A DNA stretch of 17,577 nt from CALJIC01 sp039805565 (GTDB lineage: Bacteria; Chloroflexota; Chloroflexia; Chloroflexales; Roseiflexaceae). The position numbers and the translations under genes are program-made. The stretch spans positions 1 to 17,577 of the forward strand of contig JBDLTZ010000314.1 of NCBI GenBank assembly GCA_039805565.1. Direction: 5' to 3'. Below are positions 5,813-14,172 of the stretch, one piece after another (position 1 is the first letter of the stretch; every line of letters begins with the position of its first letter). The notes beneath the pieces are model-generated. The model was not told the origin of the DNA and did no database searches. It saw only the letters and a list, made by a program, of their open reading frames with translations.

Positions 5813-8434
5813 ATGACATCGCTCTCGAACGCCCGCACCGTGCGCGCCGGCGCTGTGCGCCCGCCCCTGCTCCCAGCCGTAGCTCTGCTGCTGGCCCACC
5901 TGGCGCTCGCGCCCCAGGCGCCGATGGAGCTGCGCGGCCTGGCCGCCCATCTGGCACTGATGCTGCCCGGCGCCCTGCTGGCGCTGCTGCTCTTCCGCGA
6001 CGAGCCGCCACTGGCGCGGGCCTTCCTGGCGCTGTGCGGCGCTGTGGCCCTGCCGCCGCTGGTGCTGCTGCCGATCCACGCACTCCCCGGCCCTATCCCA
6101 TGGTGGGCTCCGCTGCTTGCCTCCGACGCGCTGAGCCTCTGGCTGCTGTGGCTGCTCGGGGCGCACGGGCCGCGGACCACCGACCGCCGACGAACGACCG
6201 CCGACGAACGACGTTGGTCTTCGGTCCTTAGCCCTCGGGCGGGGGTCGCCCTTGCCGCTGTGCTGCTGCTGGGGGCGGCGCTGCGCCTGGCGTACCTGAG
6301 CGGCGCAGAGTTCCAGGGTGACGAGGGTCGCGCCATCCTGATGGCCGCCGACGCGCTCCACGGCGCGGACGACGTCCTGCTGCTGCACAAGAAGGGGCCG
6401 GTCGAGGTGCTGCTGCCGCTCGGCCCGCTGGCGGTGACCGGGCAGATCAACGAGCTGATCGCGCGTCTGCCGTTCGCGCTGGCCGGAGTGGGCGCGCTGC
6501 TCGGCGCCTTCCTGCTGGGCCGCGAGATCGCACACGCTCCCGCTCCCGCCGCAGAGAGCGAGCGGCCGGGAGATATGGCGCCGTTCGCCCCCCTCGCCGG
6601 GCTGATCACCGCCCTGACCCTGGCGCTCGACGGCTTCATGATCGGGTTCTCGCGCATCGTGCAGTACCAGAGCGTGCTGGTGCTGGTCACCTGCGGCGCG
6701 ATCTATCTTGCGTGGCGCTTCTATGCCGGTGCCCCCCACCCGCGCCGCACCCTGCTCTGCGCCGCCGCTCTGGCCGCCGTGGGGCTCCTGGCACACTACG
6801 ACGCGATATGGGCGCTTCCGGCGCTGGCGTTCCTGGTGCTCGCAGGCGCACGCCGGCGCCGCTGGTCGGCTGGCGCGTGGCTGGCACAGCTGCTCCCGCC
6901 CGTGCTGCTGGCCGCCGGGCTGCTGGCGAGCTTCTTCGTGCCGTTTGCCCTGCACGAGCGCTTCGCCCGCACCCTCGACTACCTGGCTGGGCGCACCGGC
7001 CAGGGGGACGCGGCGATCTCGCTCTACAACAACCTGCCTTACTACGCCCAGGTCTCCACCTTCTACAACACCACCTTCGCCATGGCGACGCTGGGCGCGC
7101 TCCTGGCCTGCGGTCTAGCCGCATGGCTGGTAGCCTACGTTCGCCCCCGGCCACTGGGCGCGCTCCTGGCCGCCCCGCTGGCCGCCGGCGTTGCGCTCAC
7201 GGCCCTGGCCCCCGAGCGCCTCCAGCTCGGCGAGGAGCTGAACGTCGCCGTGCTGCTGTTCGGCCTGCCGCTGGCCGCGCTGGCGCTGGCCCCTCGTACG
7301 CCACCAGGCCCGCGCGCGGCGGTCCTCTGGTTCGCCGCAGGCCTCGTGGCCAAGGCATTCCTGGTGGCGCGGCCAAATACCCACTTTTATGTCATGCACC
7401 CCGGGGCCGCGCTGCTCGTGGGCCTAACCTGCGCGCAGCTCTGGCGCGCGCTGCGAGATAGCGGTCCCCTCGGCAGGCTGGCCGCCGCGGCGCGGCCGCT
7501 GCTGATCGCCGGCGGCGTGGGGGTGCTGCTGCTCGCCGCGCCCTACGCCTACATCCTGCTCGTGCGGCAGGAGCCGGAGTACCGCCGCACCTTCCCCGAG
7601 CACCGCCCCGACATCTTCCGCGCCGGGTACGGCGACGACGTGCCGCGCTTCGCCAACTTCGGCTTCCCGCACCGGGCCGGCTGGAAGGTGACGGGCGAGC
7701 TCTACGCCCGCGGGGTGATCGGCGGTAGCTACATCGCCAACGAGGAGGAGCTGATCACCGGCTGGTACATGCGCGGCGCCTTCCGCTGCCCGATCAACGC
7801 CGACTACGTACTGCTCGCCACCCACCCGCTCGACCGAGTGCGCCTGGACGAGCGTGAGGTGCGCGACACCTACCACCTCCTGGGGATCGTCACCACCGAC
7901 GGCGTCGGGAAGATGGAGATCTGGAGCCGCGCGCCGCTGGGCACCGAGCCGCGGGCCTTCGAGCTGCGCGAGCTCGAGGCGGCCTTCGACGCGCGCCCGG
8001 TGGCCGGCTTCCCGACGCAGCGCTCGCTGGCCGAGGTGACGCCACAGCACCGCCTCGGGGCGACATGGCCGGGAGACGTGCGGCTGGTGGGCTACGACCT
8101 GGAGCCGGCCGCCGCCTCGCCGCGCCAGCCGGCCACCCTGACGCTCTACTGGCGCACGCCGCTGGCCCCCGAGAGCCCCGGCACCGGCTACGAGCCGCGC
8201 GTCGAGCTGGTGGACGCCGCGGGGCGCGTGGCGGGGCTGGCCGAGCCGACCTGCGACCCGCCGAGCGCCGAGTGGCACTGGCAGTGGCTCTCGGGCGTGT
8301 CGTACCGCCTGCCGGCCGACCTCGCACCGGGCGCCTACACTCTGCGCGTCAGCCTGCGGGACCCGGCCGGCGCCGCGCTCCCGCAGGCCGCCGGGGACGA
8401 GGCGCTGGATATCGGCGGCTTCACCTGGCAGTGA
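5813..8434 (+). CDS. Membrane glycosyltransferase, PMT/GT39-like (ArnT-type)
   Basis: The 873-residue protein has many hydrophobic helices from about residue 18 to 570 and a soluble C-terminal part (about 575-873). The acidic motif EFQGDEGRA (166-174; Asp170-Glu171) after an early TM helix, followed by HKKGPVEVLLP (192-202), is the signature of the PMT/ArnT superfamily, which takes sugars from polyprenyl-phosphate donors on the outer face of the membrane. The C-terminal region contains DVRLVGYDLEP and TLTLYWRTP, then PGAYTLRVSLRDPAG, a beta-rich pattern that may bind carbohydrate. The start is the ATG at 5813, with AAAAGG a few bases upstream. Residues 121-139 (Arg/Thr/Asp-rich loop) are encoded by an in-frame heptamer repeat. 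The acceptor is unknown; a cell-envelope glycan or glycoprotein is likely. Confidence 0.85.
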   Translation: MTSLSNARTVRAGAVRPPLLPAVALLLAHLALAPQAPMELRGLAAHLALMLPGALLALLLFRDEPPLARAFLALCGAVALPPLVLLPIHALPGPIPWWAPLLASDALSLWLLWLLGAHGPRTTDRRRTTADERRWSSVLSPRAGVALAAVLLLGAALRLAYLSGAEFQGDEGRAILMAADALHGADDVLLLHKKGPVEVLLPLGPLAVTGQINELIARLPFALAGVGALLGAFLLGREIAHAPAPAAESERPGDMAPFAPLAGLITALTLALDGFMIGFSRIVQYQSVLVLVTCGAIYLAWRFYAGAPHPRRTLLCAAALAAVGLLAHYDAIWALPALAFLVLAGARRRRWSAGAWLAQLLPPVLLAAGLLASFFVPFALHERFARTLDYLAGRTGQGDAAISLYNNLPYYAQVSTFYNTTFAMATLGALLACGLAAWLVAYVRPRPLGALLAAPLAAGVALTALAPERLQLGEELNVAVLLFGLPLAALALAPRTPPGPRAAVLWFAAGLVAKAFLVARPNTHFYVMHPGAALLVGLTCAQLWRALRDSGPLGRLAAAARPLLIAGGVGVLLLAAPYAYILLVRQEPEYRRTFPEHRPDIFRAGYGDDVPRFANFGFPHRAGWKVTGELYARGVIGGSYIANEEELITGWYMRGAFRCPINADYVLLATHPLDRVRLDEREVRDTYHLLGIVTTDGVGKMEIWSRAPLGTEPRAFELRELEAAFDARPVAGFPTQRSLAEVTPQHRLGATWPGDVRLVGYDLEPAAASPRQPATLTLYWRTPLAPESPGTGYEPRVELVDAAGRVAGLAEPTCDPPSAEWHWQWLSGVSYRLPADLAPGAYTLRVSLRDPAGAALPQAAGDEALDIGGFTWQ
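6174..6227. repeat. Heptamer repeat family 2 inside the glycosyltransferase gene
   Basis: Period-7 units GGACCAC, CGACCGC, CGACGAA, CGACCGC, CGACGAA run from 6174 to 6208. They are followed by GGTCTTCGGTCC (6216-6227), close to the reverse complement of the first arm. The array is translated in frame as a basic loop between two predicted TM segments. Confidence 0.8.
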
Positions 8435-8473
8435 GTCTTGAGTCTCTTGAGTCGTGAGCCTTGAGTCTTGAGG
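8433..8473. repeat. Heptamer repeat family 1, left arm upstream of trpB
   Basis: The units are GAGTCTT, GAGTCTC, (TT), GAGTCGT, GAGCCTT, GAGTCTT, GAGG. The first unit starts within the TGA stop codon (8432-8434) of the glycosyltransferase gene. A partner array in reverse orientation lies at 8563-8597. Confidence 0.9.
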
Positions 8474-8490
8474 CGCATGGCGGTTACAAT
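8461..8490 (+). promoter_or_regulatory. Candidate trpB promoter using a repeat unit as -35
   Basis: TTGAGT (8461-8466), part of the heptamer array, is 18 bases from TACAAT (8485-8490). The trpB start is 63 bases further on. The match is fair, and a start-site measurement is lacking. Confidence 0.45.
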
Positions 8491-8553
8491 GTCGGCTCGC
8501 AGCACATCGCGTTGAACACCAGGCAGATAGCACAGAGCAGCAAGGACGTATCG

Positions 8554-9771
<1,218 letters not shown>

Positions 9772-9819
9772 CGCGCGTCGCGGCAGTGCAGGGGCGGCGG
9801 CTCAGCACCGAGACACTAT

Positions 9820-9866
9820 CCTGAGGTGAGAGATTTCACGATCGTCGCGGGGACTCCTCACCTAGG
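9820..9866. other. Inverted repeat downstream of trpB
   Basis: CCTGAGGTGAG (9820-9830) can pair with CTCACCTAGG (9857-9866), with one bulged base and a loop of about 26 bases. It lies 49 bases after the trpB stop and just before the next promoter. No T-tract follows, so a terminator role is only possible. Confidence 0.3.
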
Positions 9867-9882
9867 CCGGCGCTCCCCGGCG

Positions 9883-9891
9883 TGCTATCGT
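9883..9891 (+). promoter_or_regulatory. Extended -10 of the small membrane protein gene
   Basis: TGC followed by TATCGT at 9886-9891 forms an extended -10. The start codon at 9935 is 43 bases downstream. No clear -35 is visible. Confidence 0.45.
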
Positions 9892-9934
9892 GCAGCGAAG
9901 AGGTATGACGCCGATAGCTACGCCGAGGAACACC

Positions 9935-10249
9935 ATGAGCCGACCGAACTGGATCCCGGGCCACGCCGCCCTCATCTCTGGAATGGCGCTCGCGCTGATC
10001 GGCCTTCACGTGCTGATGGCCACAGCATTTATGGACCTGAAGTTCATCCAGGGCGACCTCGCCCCGACAGTACGCGCCGACACTCAAGGCGGCATTGTGA
10101 CCCTCGAGCTGATCGGCCTGTGGGCCTCGCTCGGCGGCGCGGGGCTGATCGGGCTCAGTGCCTTGCTCTACATGACGGCAGCGGCAATCAGCGCCGTGCG
10201 AGGTGGTCTGCGGCGCACGCCTCAGGTGGCCCAGGCGCCCCAGAGCTAG
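9935..10249 (+). CDS. Small membrane protein with two predicted TM helices
   Basis: I do not recognise the family of this 104-residue protein. It has a hydrophobic helix at about residues 10-32 (ALISGMALALIGLHVLMAT), a polar stretch LKFIQGDLAPTVRADTQGG (35-53), and a second long helix at about 56-86 (LELIGLWASLGGAGLIGLSA...). A short basic tail, RGGLRRTPQ, follows, suggesting that both ends face the cytoplasm. The ATG at 9935 has GAGGA six bases upstream; an in-frame ATG at 9905 lacks such a site. A strong terminator follows at 10336-10366, so the gene looks like a single-gene unit. The function is unknown. Confidence 0.65.
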   Translation: MSRPNWIPGHAALISGMALALIGLHVLMATAFMDLKFIQGDLAPTVRADTQGGIVTLELIGLWASLGGAGLIGLSALLYMTAAAISAVRGGLRRTPQVAQAPQS

Positions 10250-10335
10250 CCGGACACACAGCCTGCACCAGCGTCACATACATCGAGCCGGGACAAGCAT
10301 TCGGGATGTGGCTGAGCGCCGCTCGCGAATCGAAA

Positions 10336-10366
10336 AGCGGAGCTGCGACACGCGGCTTCGCTTTTT
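10336..10366 (+). terminator. Intrinsic terminator after the small membrane protein gene
   Basis: AGCGGAGCTGCG (10336-10347) pairs with CGCGGCTTCGCT (10351-10362) over 12 positions, two of them G-T, with a 3-base loop. A run of five T (10362-10366) follows. An AAA stretch upstream could extend the stem into the T-tract. Confidence 0.8.
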
Positions 10367-10689
10367 GGTTCGGTTCCACCTTCGACGAGGCCAGGCCGAC
10401 CGAGGCGACACGAACTCACGTGCCGGCGGTTTGATTCGTGTGCTGGGCGCTCCACGTGCATCCTCGCCAGAAGCCACTTCTCCTGCTGGCGTGAGCAGTC
10501 GCCCGTCCGGCAGCCCGGCTAAAGCCTCGGCGCTGGGATCGTCCGCAGGCGCAGGCTCGCTATATTCGCTATAATGGACCGTGACCACTGGCGAATCCAG
10601 CCCTCCACACCGTTATCCTAGACGGCACGCGCGGCCAACCGACCCTGCGACGCCTCCAGCCGCACGTCTTCGTCCGCGGCAACAGCCAC
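10367..10689. other. Intergenic stretch without a recognised gene
   Basis: No coding sequence is supported here. A TATAAT at 10570-10575 is a possible -10 for the kinase-cupredoxin remnant that starts at 10690. The frame upstream of 10690 is open back to a TGA near 10580 but has no start codon and no family resemblance, so I treat it as leader. Confidence 0.45.
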
Positions 10690-11181
10690 ATGAGGCAAGT
10701 GAGCGCGATAACAGACCGATTGCTCAACATCACGCTGGGACACTACCGCCTGGTTGAGGTGATCGGCCACGGCGCTATGGCTACGGGGTACAGGGCGCAC
10801 CAAGCATCGCTCGACCGCTTCGTGGCGGTGAAGATGCTCCAGCACAACAACAACACGGAGCAGATCGCGCGCTTCAAGTCCGAAGCTCGCTTGCTGGCGC
10901 TCCTCCAGCACTCCAACATCCTTCCCGTCCACGACTACGGCGAGGGCGACGACTTCTTCAGCCCGGGCAAGCAGACAGTCGTCGTCGGCACAGCGCTGGT
11001 CCGGAAGAACGAGGGCCCGAGCGCCCACACCGTCACGTCGGAAGACCGCACGTTCAACAGCAAGGTGATCGCGCCCGGGGAGACGTTTCGCTTCACGTTC
11101 ACGAAGGCCGAGCCGTTCCCGTACGACTGCACGCTTCACAACGGCCTCACGGGGAGGGCATGTCCGGCTCGGTGGAGGTGA
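10690..11181 (+). pseudogene. Truncated Ser/Thr kinase fused to a cupredoxin fragment
   Basis: The frame encodes 163 residues in two unrelated parts. Residues 1-88 are the N-lobe of a bacterial Hanks-type Ser/Thr kinase: LGHYRLVEVIGHGAMATGYRA (16-36) is a worn glycine loop (normally GxGGMxxVY), VAVKML has the ATP-contacting Lys48, SEA has the alpha-C Glu65, and HSNILPVHDYG (74-84) follows. The catalytic loop, DFG and C-lobe are absent. From about residue 89 the sequence becomes a plastocyanin-like cupredoxin: FFSPGKQTVVVG, AHTVTSEDRTFNS with His113, VIAPGETFRFTFTKAEPFPYDCTLH with Cys147 and His150. Its end is frameshifted: GMSGSVEVSG, holding the expected Met ligand, appears in another frame from about 11157. 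It is probably a deletion fusion of two genes. The start lacks a clear ribosome binding site. Confidence 0.75.
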
Positions 11182-11227
11182 GCGGCTCGCCGGCCGCGGG
11201 CGGACAGCCCGAGGAGACATCGCAGCA

Positions 11228-11737
11228 GTGCAGCACGCAGACACACAACCCACGCCCCTCGTGGGCGTGATCATGGGATCGACGTCGGATTGGGAGACGA
11301 TGCGCTACGCCGTCGAGACCCTCGAGGCCCTCGGGGTCCCGCACGAGGTGCGCGTCGTCTCGGCGCACCGCACGCCTGACCTCCTGATGGATTACGCCGG
11401 CACGGCCGAGGCGCGCGGCCTGGAGGTCATCATCGCCGGCGCGGGCGGGGCTGCCCACCTTCCGGGCATGGCCGCCAGCAAGACCGTGCTCCCGGTGCTC
11501 GGCGTGCCGGTGCAGTCCAAGGCGCTCAACGGCATGGACTCGCTGCTGAGCATCGCGCAGATGCCGGCCGGTATCCCGGTGGGCACCCTGGCGATCGGGC
11601 GTGCCGGCGCGGTGAACGCGGCGCTTCTGGCGGGGGCCATGCTCGGTGCTAAGCACCCTCAGGTTCGCGAGGCCCTACGCGCCTACCGACAGGCTCAGAC
11701 CGACAAGGTGCTTGCCACGCCCGACCCCCGCGGCTGA
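11228..11737 (+). CDS. purE: 5-(carboxyamino)imidazole ribonucleotide mutase
   Basis: The 169-residue protein is a full PurE class I mutase, which converts N5-CAIR to CAIR in purine synthesis and works with PurK, encoded nearby. The visible motifs are VGVIMGSTSDWETM (12-25), VVSAHRTPD (43-51), GAGGAAHLPGM (71-81), PVQSKALNGMDSLLSIAQMP (94-113) and GIPVGTLAIG (115-124). The start is GTG at 11228, with GAGGAG about eleven bases upstream. A second GTG at 11261 would remove only the non-conserved first residues. The gene overlaps the ghost tail of the kinase-cupredoxin remnant, which implies that the deletion upstream ended just before purE and may have changed its original promoter. purK is 554 bases downstream, separated by the SWIM gene. 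Confidence 0.96.
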   Translation: MQHADTQPTPLVGVIMGSTSDWETMRYAVETLEALGVPHEVRVVSAHRTPDLLMDYAGTAEARGLEVIIAGAGGAAHLPGMAASKTVLPVLGVPVQSKALNGMDSLLSIAQMPAGIPVGTLAIGRAGAVNAALLAGAMLGAKHPQVREALRAYRQAQTDKVLATPDPRG

Positions 11738-11761
11738 GATTCGGCACGCCGTCACACACTG

Positions 11762-11770
11762 TGGTATACT
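11762..11770 (+). promoter_or_regulatory. Extended -10 of the SWIM gene
   Basis: TGG followed by TATACT (11765-11770) is a strong extended -10 located 80 bases before the start codon at 11851. An inverted repeat ACTAT/ATAGT (about 11768-11784) overlaps the expected start site and could be an operator. No clear -35 is visible. Confidence 0.55.
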
Positions 11771-11850
11771 ATAAACAGAATAGTTATGTAAAACTCGCCG
11801 CGCGGCACGCCCCTCCTCCCGCCGGCCGGCGCGGCGCGGAGGAGAGATCC

Positions 11851-12228
11851 ATGGACGAGAACGAGACCAGAGTGCCCCGCACCACCGTGAAGATCAAGAG
11901 CCTCCAGCGCGCCAGCAAAGGGCTCGAGGTAGTGGCGCGCGACGCCGTCAGCGGCCAGTACCTGGTGGCGAGTGCCTCGCAGCCGGGAGTGTTCTACGCG
12001 GTGGACCTCGATCCCGCGGCGCTCACCGGACGCTGCACCTGCCCCTGGGCGCAGCACGGCGGCGTCAACTGCAAGCACGTCATGGCCGCCCTGCGGGCGC
12101 ACCACAGCGGTGGCCAGCTCTCCTTCTGGCGCACCCTCAGCGACGCCCGCCGCCAGCACCGCCGCACTGTGCGCGGCGAGGGGATCTACGCCACCGTGCG
12201 CCCGCGCAGGAGGCGTAGGGCCGCGTAG
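11851..12228 (+). CDS. SWIM zinc-finger protein
   Basis: This 125-residue protein has a SWIM zinc finger, CxC-x9-CxH, at Cys62, Cys64, Cys74 and His76 (TCPWAQHGGVNCKHVMAAL). The preceding segment ASKGLEVVARDAVSGQYLVASASQPGVFYAVDLDP (21-55) looks like the beta-strand lead-in usual for stand-alone SWIM proteins. SWIM fingers bind DNA or proteins, but no specific role can be given here. The tail is strongly basic (RPRRRRRAA), which would suit nucleic acid binding. The ATG at 11851 is preceded by GGAGGAGAG; the frame is open further upstream through the promoter. It has its own promoter and divides purE from purK. Confidence 0.85.
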   Translation: MDENETRVPRTTVKIKSLQRASKGLEVVARDAVSGQYLVASASQPGVFYAVDLDPAALTGRCTCPWAQHGGVNCKHVMAALRAHHSGGQLSFWRTLSDARRQHRRTVRGEGIYATVRPRRRRRAA

Positions 12229-12230
12229 CG

Positions 12231-12268
12231 TGGTATCATCACGGCCTGTACGGGCGAGGCGCTCGCCC
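12231..12268 (+). promoter_or_regulatory. purK extended -10 and leader hairpin
   Basis: TGG plus TATCAT (12234-12239) lies directly after the SWIM stop codon. In the leader, GGGCGAG (12252-12258) pairs with CTCGCCC (12262-12268) across a 3-base loop, 23 bases before the purK start. The hairpin is followed only by a mixed T/G stretch, so it may be a weak terminator for the SWIM transcript or a structure in the purK leader. Confidence 0.5.
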
Positions 12269-12291
12269 TCGTGTTGTGATTCAGGGCCGCT

Positions 12292-13395
12292 ATGCCACCT
12301 ACCGCCACCATCGGCATCCTCGGCGCCGGTCAGCTCGGCCGGATGCTCGCGCTCGCCGGCTACCCGCTCGGCATGCGCTTCCGTCTCCTCGACCCCGCCC
12401 TCGACTCGCCAGCCGGCGAGCTCGCCCAGCAGTATGCCGCCCCCTACGACGACGAGCCGACGCTCACCGGCTTCGCCGAGGGGCTCGACCTCGTGACTTA
12501 CGAGTTCGAGAATGTCCCGGTGGCCGCCGCGCGCTTTCTCGAGGCGCTCGTGCCGGTCTACCCACCGCCGGCAGCGCTCGCGGCCGCCCAGGACCGGCTG
12601 GTGGAGAAGACCTTCTTCCAGCGCCTCGGCATCCCCACGCCCTCCTTCGCGGCCGTGGACTCGTACGAGGACCTCGAGCGAGCCGTCGCCGAGATCGGCC
12701 TGCCAGCGGTGCTCAAGACGCGCCGCATGGGGTACGACGGCAAGGGGCAGGCGGTGGTGCGCGCGCCCGAGGAGCTCCGATCCGCGTGGCAGATGCTCGG
12801 CGGGCAGGGGCTGATCCTGGAGGGGTTCGTGCCCTTCACGCGCGAGCTCTCGGTGCTGGCGGTGCGCGGCCGCGACGGGGCGACGGCCTGCTACCCGCTG
12901 GTCGAGAACACGCACCGCGGTGGCATCCTGCGGCGCTCGGTGGCCCCAGCCCCCGGCCTGACGCCCGGGCTTCAGGCTCTGGCCGAGGAGTACGCGGCCC
13001 GCGCACTCGATGCACTCGGGTACATTGGGGTACTGGCGATCGAGCTGTTCGAGGTGGAGGAGCAGCTCCTCGTAAACGAGATGGCGCCGCGCGTCCACAA
13101 CTCGGGCCACTGGACGATCGAGGGCGCCGCGACGAGCCAGTTCGAGAACCATCTGCGGGCGGTCGCCGGCCTGCCGCTCGGCTCCACGGCCGCGCGCGGC
13201 CATGCGGCGATGCTGAACCTGATCGGCACGGTTCCCGATGTGGCGCCTGTGCTGGTGCTCCCCGAATGCCACCTGCACCTGTACGGCAAGGAGCCGCGCC
13301 CCGGGCGCAAGCTCGGCCACATCACCCTGCGCGCTGACGACGAGGCCACCCTGCTTCAGCGCCTCGCGGAGCTTGAGGCGCTCGTTTCCGGCTGA
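12292..13395 (+). CDS. purK: 5-(carboxyamino)imidazole ribonucleotide synthase
   Basis: This 367-residue ATP-grasp enzyme makes N5-CAIR from AIR, bicarbonate and ATP, the step before PurE. The signs are the N-terminal IGILGAGQLGRMLALAGYPLG (7-27), DLVTYEFENVP (66-76), PPPAALAAAQDRLVEKTFFQRLGIPTP (91-117), LKTRRMGYDGKGQ (141-153), EGFVPFTRELSVLAVRG (177-193), YPLVENTHRGGILR (201-214), LLVNEMAPRVHNSGHWTIEG (259-278) and the closing HLYGKEPRPGRKLGHI (329-344). The length is normal. The ATG at 12292 lacks a strong ribosome binding site, but alternatives would cut the conserved start. Its own promoter lies at 12231-12239, so it need not be co-transcribed with purE. Confidence 0.97.
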   Translation: MPPTATIGILGAGQLGRMLALAGYPLGMRFRLLDPALDSPAGELAQQYAAPYDDEPTLTGFAEGLDLVTYEFENVPVAAARFLEALVPVYPPPAALAAAQDRLVEKTFFQRLGIPTPSFAAVDSYEDLERAVAEIGLPAVLKTRRMGYDGKGQAVVRAPEELRSAWQMLGGQGLILEGFVPFTRELSVLAVRGRDGATACYPLVENTHRGGILRRSVAPAPGLTPGLQALAEEYAARALDALGYIGVLAIELFEVEEQLLVNEMAPRVHNSGHWTIEGAATSQFENHLRAVAGLPLGSTAARGHAAMLNLIGTVPDVAPVLVLPECHLHLYGKEPRPGRKLGHITLRADDEATLLQRLAELEALVSG

Positions 13396-13436
13396 GTGCA
13401 ACTCAGCGTGACACAAAACTCCCGCACGACGTGATC

Positions 13437-13466
13437 AAAAAAGCGAGCGCGGCTACCCGCGCTCGC
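13437..13466 (-). terminator. Intrinsic terminator of the trxA/CsoR-family operon
   Basis: On the minus strand GCGAGCGCGG (13466-13457) pairs perfectly with CCGCGCTCGC (13452-13443) over a 4-base loop. Six T follow (13442-13437). It lies 41 bases after the regulator's stop. The plus-strand side has no T-tract, so purK probably does not use it efficiently. Confidence 0.9.
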
Positions 13467-13507
13467 CTATCCTGATGTGTTAGCGCTGTGGCGCCTCAAC
13501 ACCCGCT

Positions 13508-13792
13508 CTACCGCGCCGCCTTGAGCACGTCCAGCAGCCGCGAAACCTCAGCCTGGTCGATCGGCTCCCCGGCGCACAGGCAGTCGCGGGCGTAGTTCTC
13601 GGCGACAAGCGTGTTCAGGCTGGCGACAGCCGCCTTCACTGCCGCCAGCTGCGTCACGACATCGCGACAGTCGCGGTTCTCCTCGACCATCCGGTGGATG
13701 CCGCGCACCTGGCCCTCGATGCGGCGCAGCCGGAGCAGCACATCATCGCGGACGGGCACAGGGATCGCGCGGCCAGGCGCTGGATCGGTCAT
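13508..13792 (-). CDS. CsoR/RcnR/FrmR-family transcriptional regulator, possibly thiol-sensing
   Basis: The 94-residue all-helical regulator has the family core RLRRIEGQVRGIHRMVEENRDCRDVVTQLAAVKAAV (21-56). Family members are tetrameric repressors that release DNA on binding Cu, Ni or Co, formaldehyde or persulfide. Copper sensors use Cys-His-Cys; here the matching positions are Cys42, Tyr67 and Cys71, with an extra Cys73. The two Cys kept at 29-residue spacing without the His is the CstR-like pattern of sulfane-sulfur sensing, so copper sensing is doubtful. The ATG at 13792 has GGAGGAGAAGG just upstream. It follows trxA by 12 bases, shares its promoter, and probably regulates itself through the operator at 14173-14191. 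Confidence 0.9.
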   Translation of the reverse strand: MTDPAPGRAIPVPVRDDVLLRLRRIEGQVRGIHRMVEENRDCRDVVTQLAAVKAAVASLNTLVAENYARDCLCAGEPIDQAEVSRLLDVLKAAR

Positions 13793-13804
13793 CCTTCTCC
13801 TCCG

Positions 13805-14134
13805 CTACGCCTTTACCGCCGCGTCGAAGGCTTCCTTCAGCATGCGCTTCGGGCCGGCACCCTGGATGCGGTGGATCTCCTGGCCGTTCTTGAAGAAGAT
13901 CATCGTCGGGATCGCCAGGATGCCGAACTTCGTCATCCAGCGCTGATCCTCGTCCGTATTGACCTTCGCGATCTTGACCTGGTCCTTGTACTCACTGGCC
14001 AGCTCGTCCAGGATCGGGGCCACCGCGCGGCACGGGGCGCACCAGGGTGCCCAGAAATCCACGACGACCGGGATGTCGGACTGGAGGACCTGCTCCTCGA
14101 ATTCGTTATCGGTGATCGCAATCGGCTTCGTCAT
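13805..14134 (-). CDS. trxA: Thioredoxin
   Basis: This 109-residue protein is a single thioredoxin domain that reduces disulfides and persulfides in cytoplasmic proteins. The active site is W-C-A-P-C (31-35), with Ala in place of the usual Gly. Asp26 is in VVVDFWAPW, and the cis-proline Pro76 is in AIPTMIFFKNGQ. The start is the ATG at 14134, giving normal family length; AAGGAG lies nine bases upstream. The frame is open further upstream but would read through the promoter. It is the first gene of a two-gene operon with a CsoR-family regulator, which points to control by a thiol-reactive or sulfur signal. Confidence 0.95.
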   Translation of the reverse strand: MTKPIAITDNEFEEQVLQSDIPVVVDFWAPWCAPCRAVAPILDELASEYKDQVKIAKVNTDEDQRWMTKFGILAIPTMIFFKNGQEIHRIQGAGPKRMLKEAFDAAVKA

Positions 14135-14172
14135 TCCTTCATTCTCCTTGCTCTGCGTGGTGTACATCGTCT

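Noticed and set aside
5645..6955. 436-codon minus-strand frame opposite the glycosyltransferase gene
   Set aside because: It is Gln/Arg/Gly-rich with no domain, and the plus strand carries a clear membrane protein.
11752..13416. 554-codon open frame on the minus strand opposite purE, SWIM and purK
   Set aside because: It lies antisense to two well-conserved enzymes, has no family motif, and is rich in Arg/Gly/His as expected for the antisense frame of GC-rich genes.
13443..13466. Hairpin as terminator for purK on the plus strand
   Set aside because: The T-tract is present only on the minus-strand side; the plus-strand side continues with mixed sequence.
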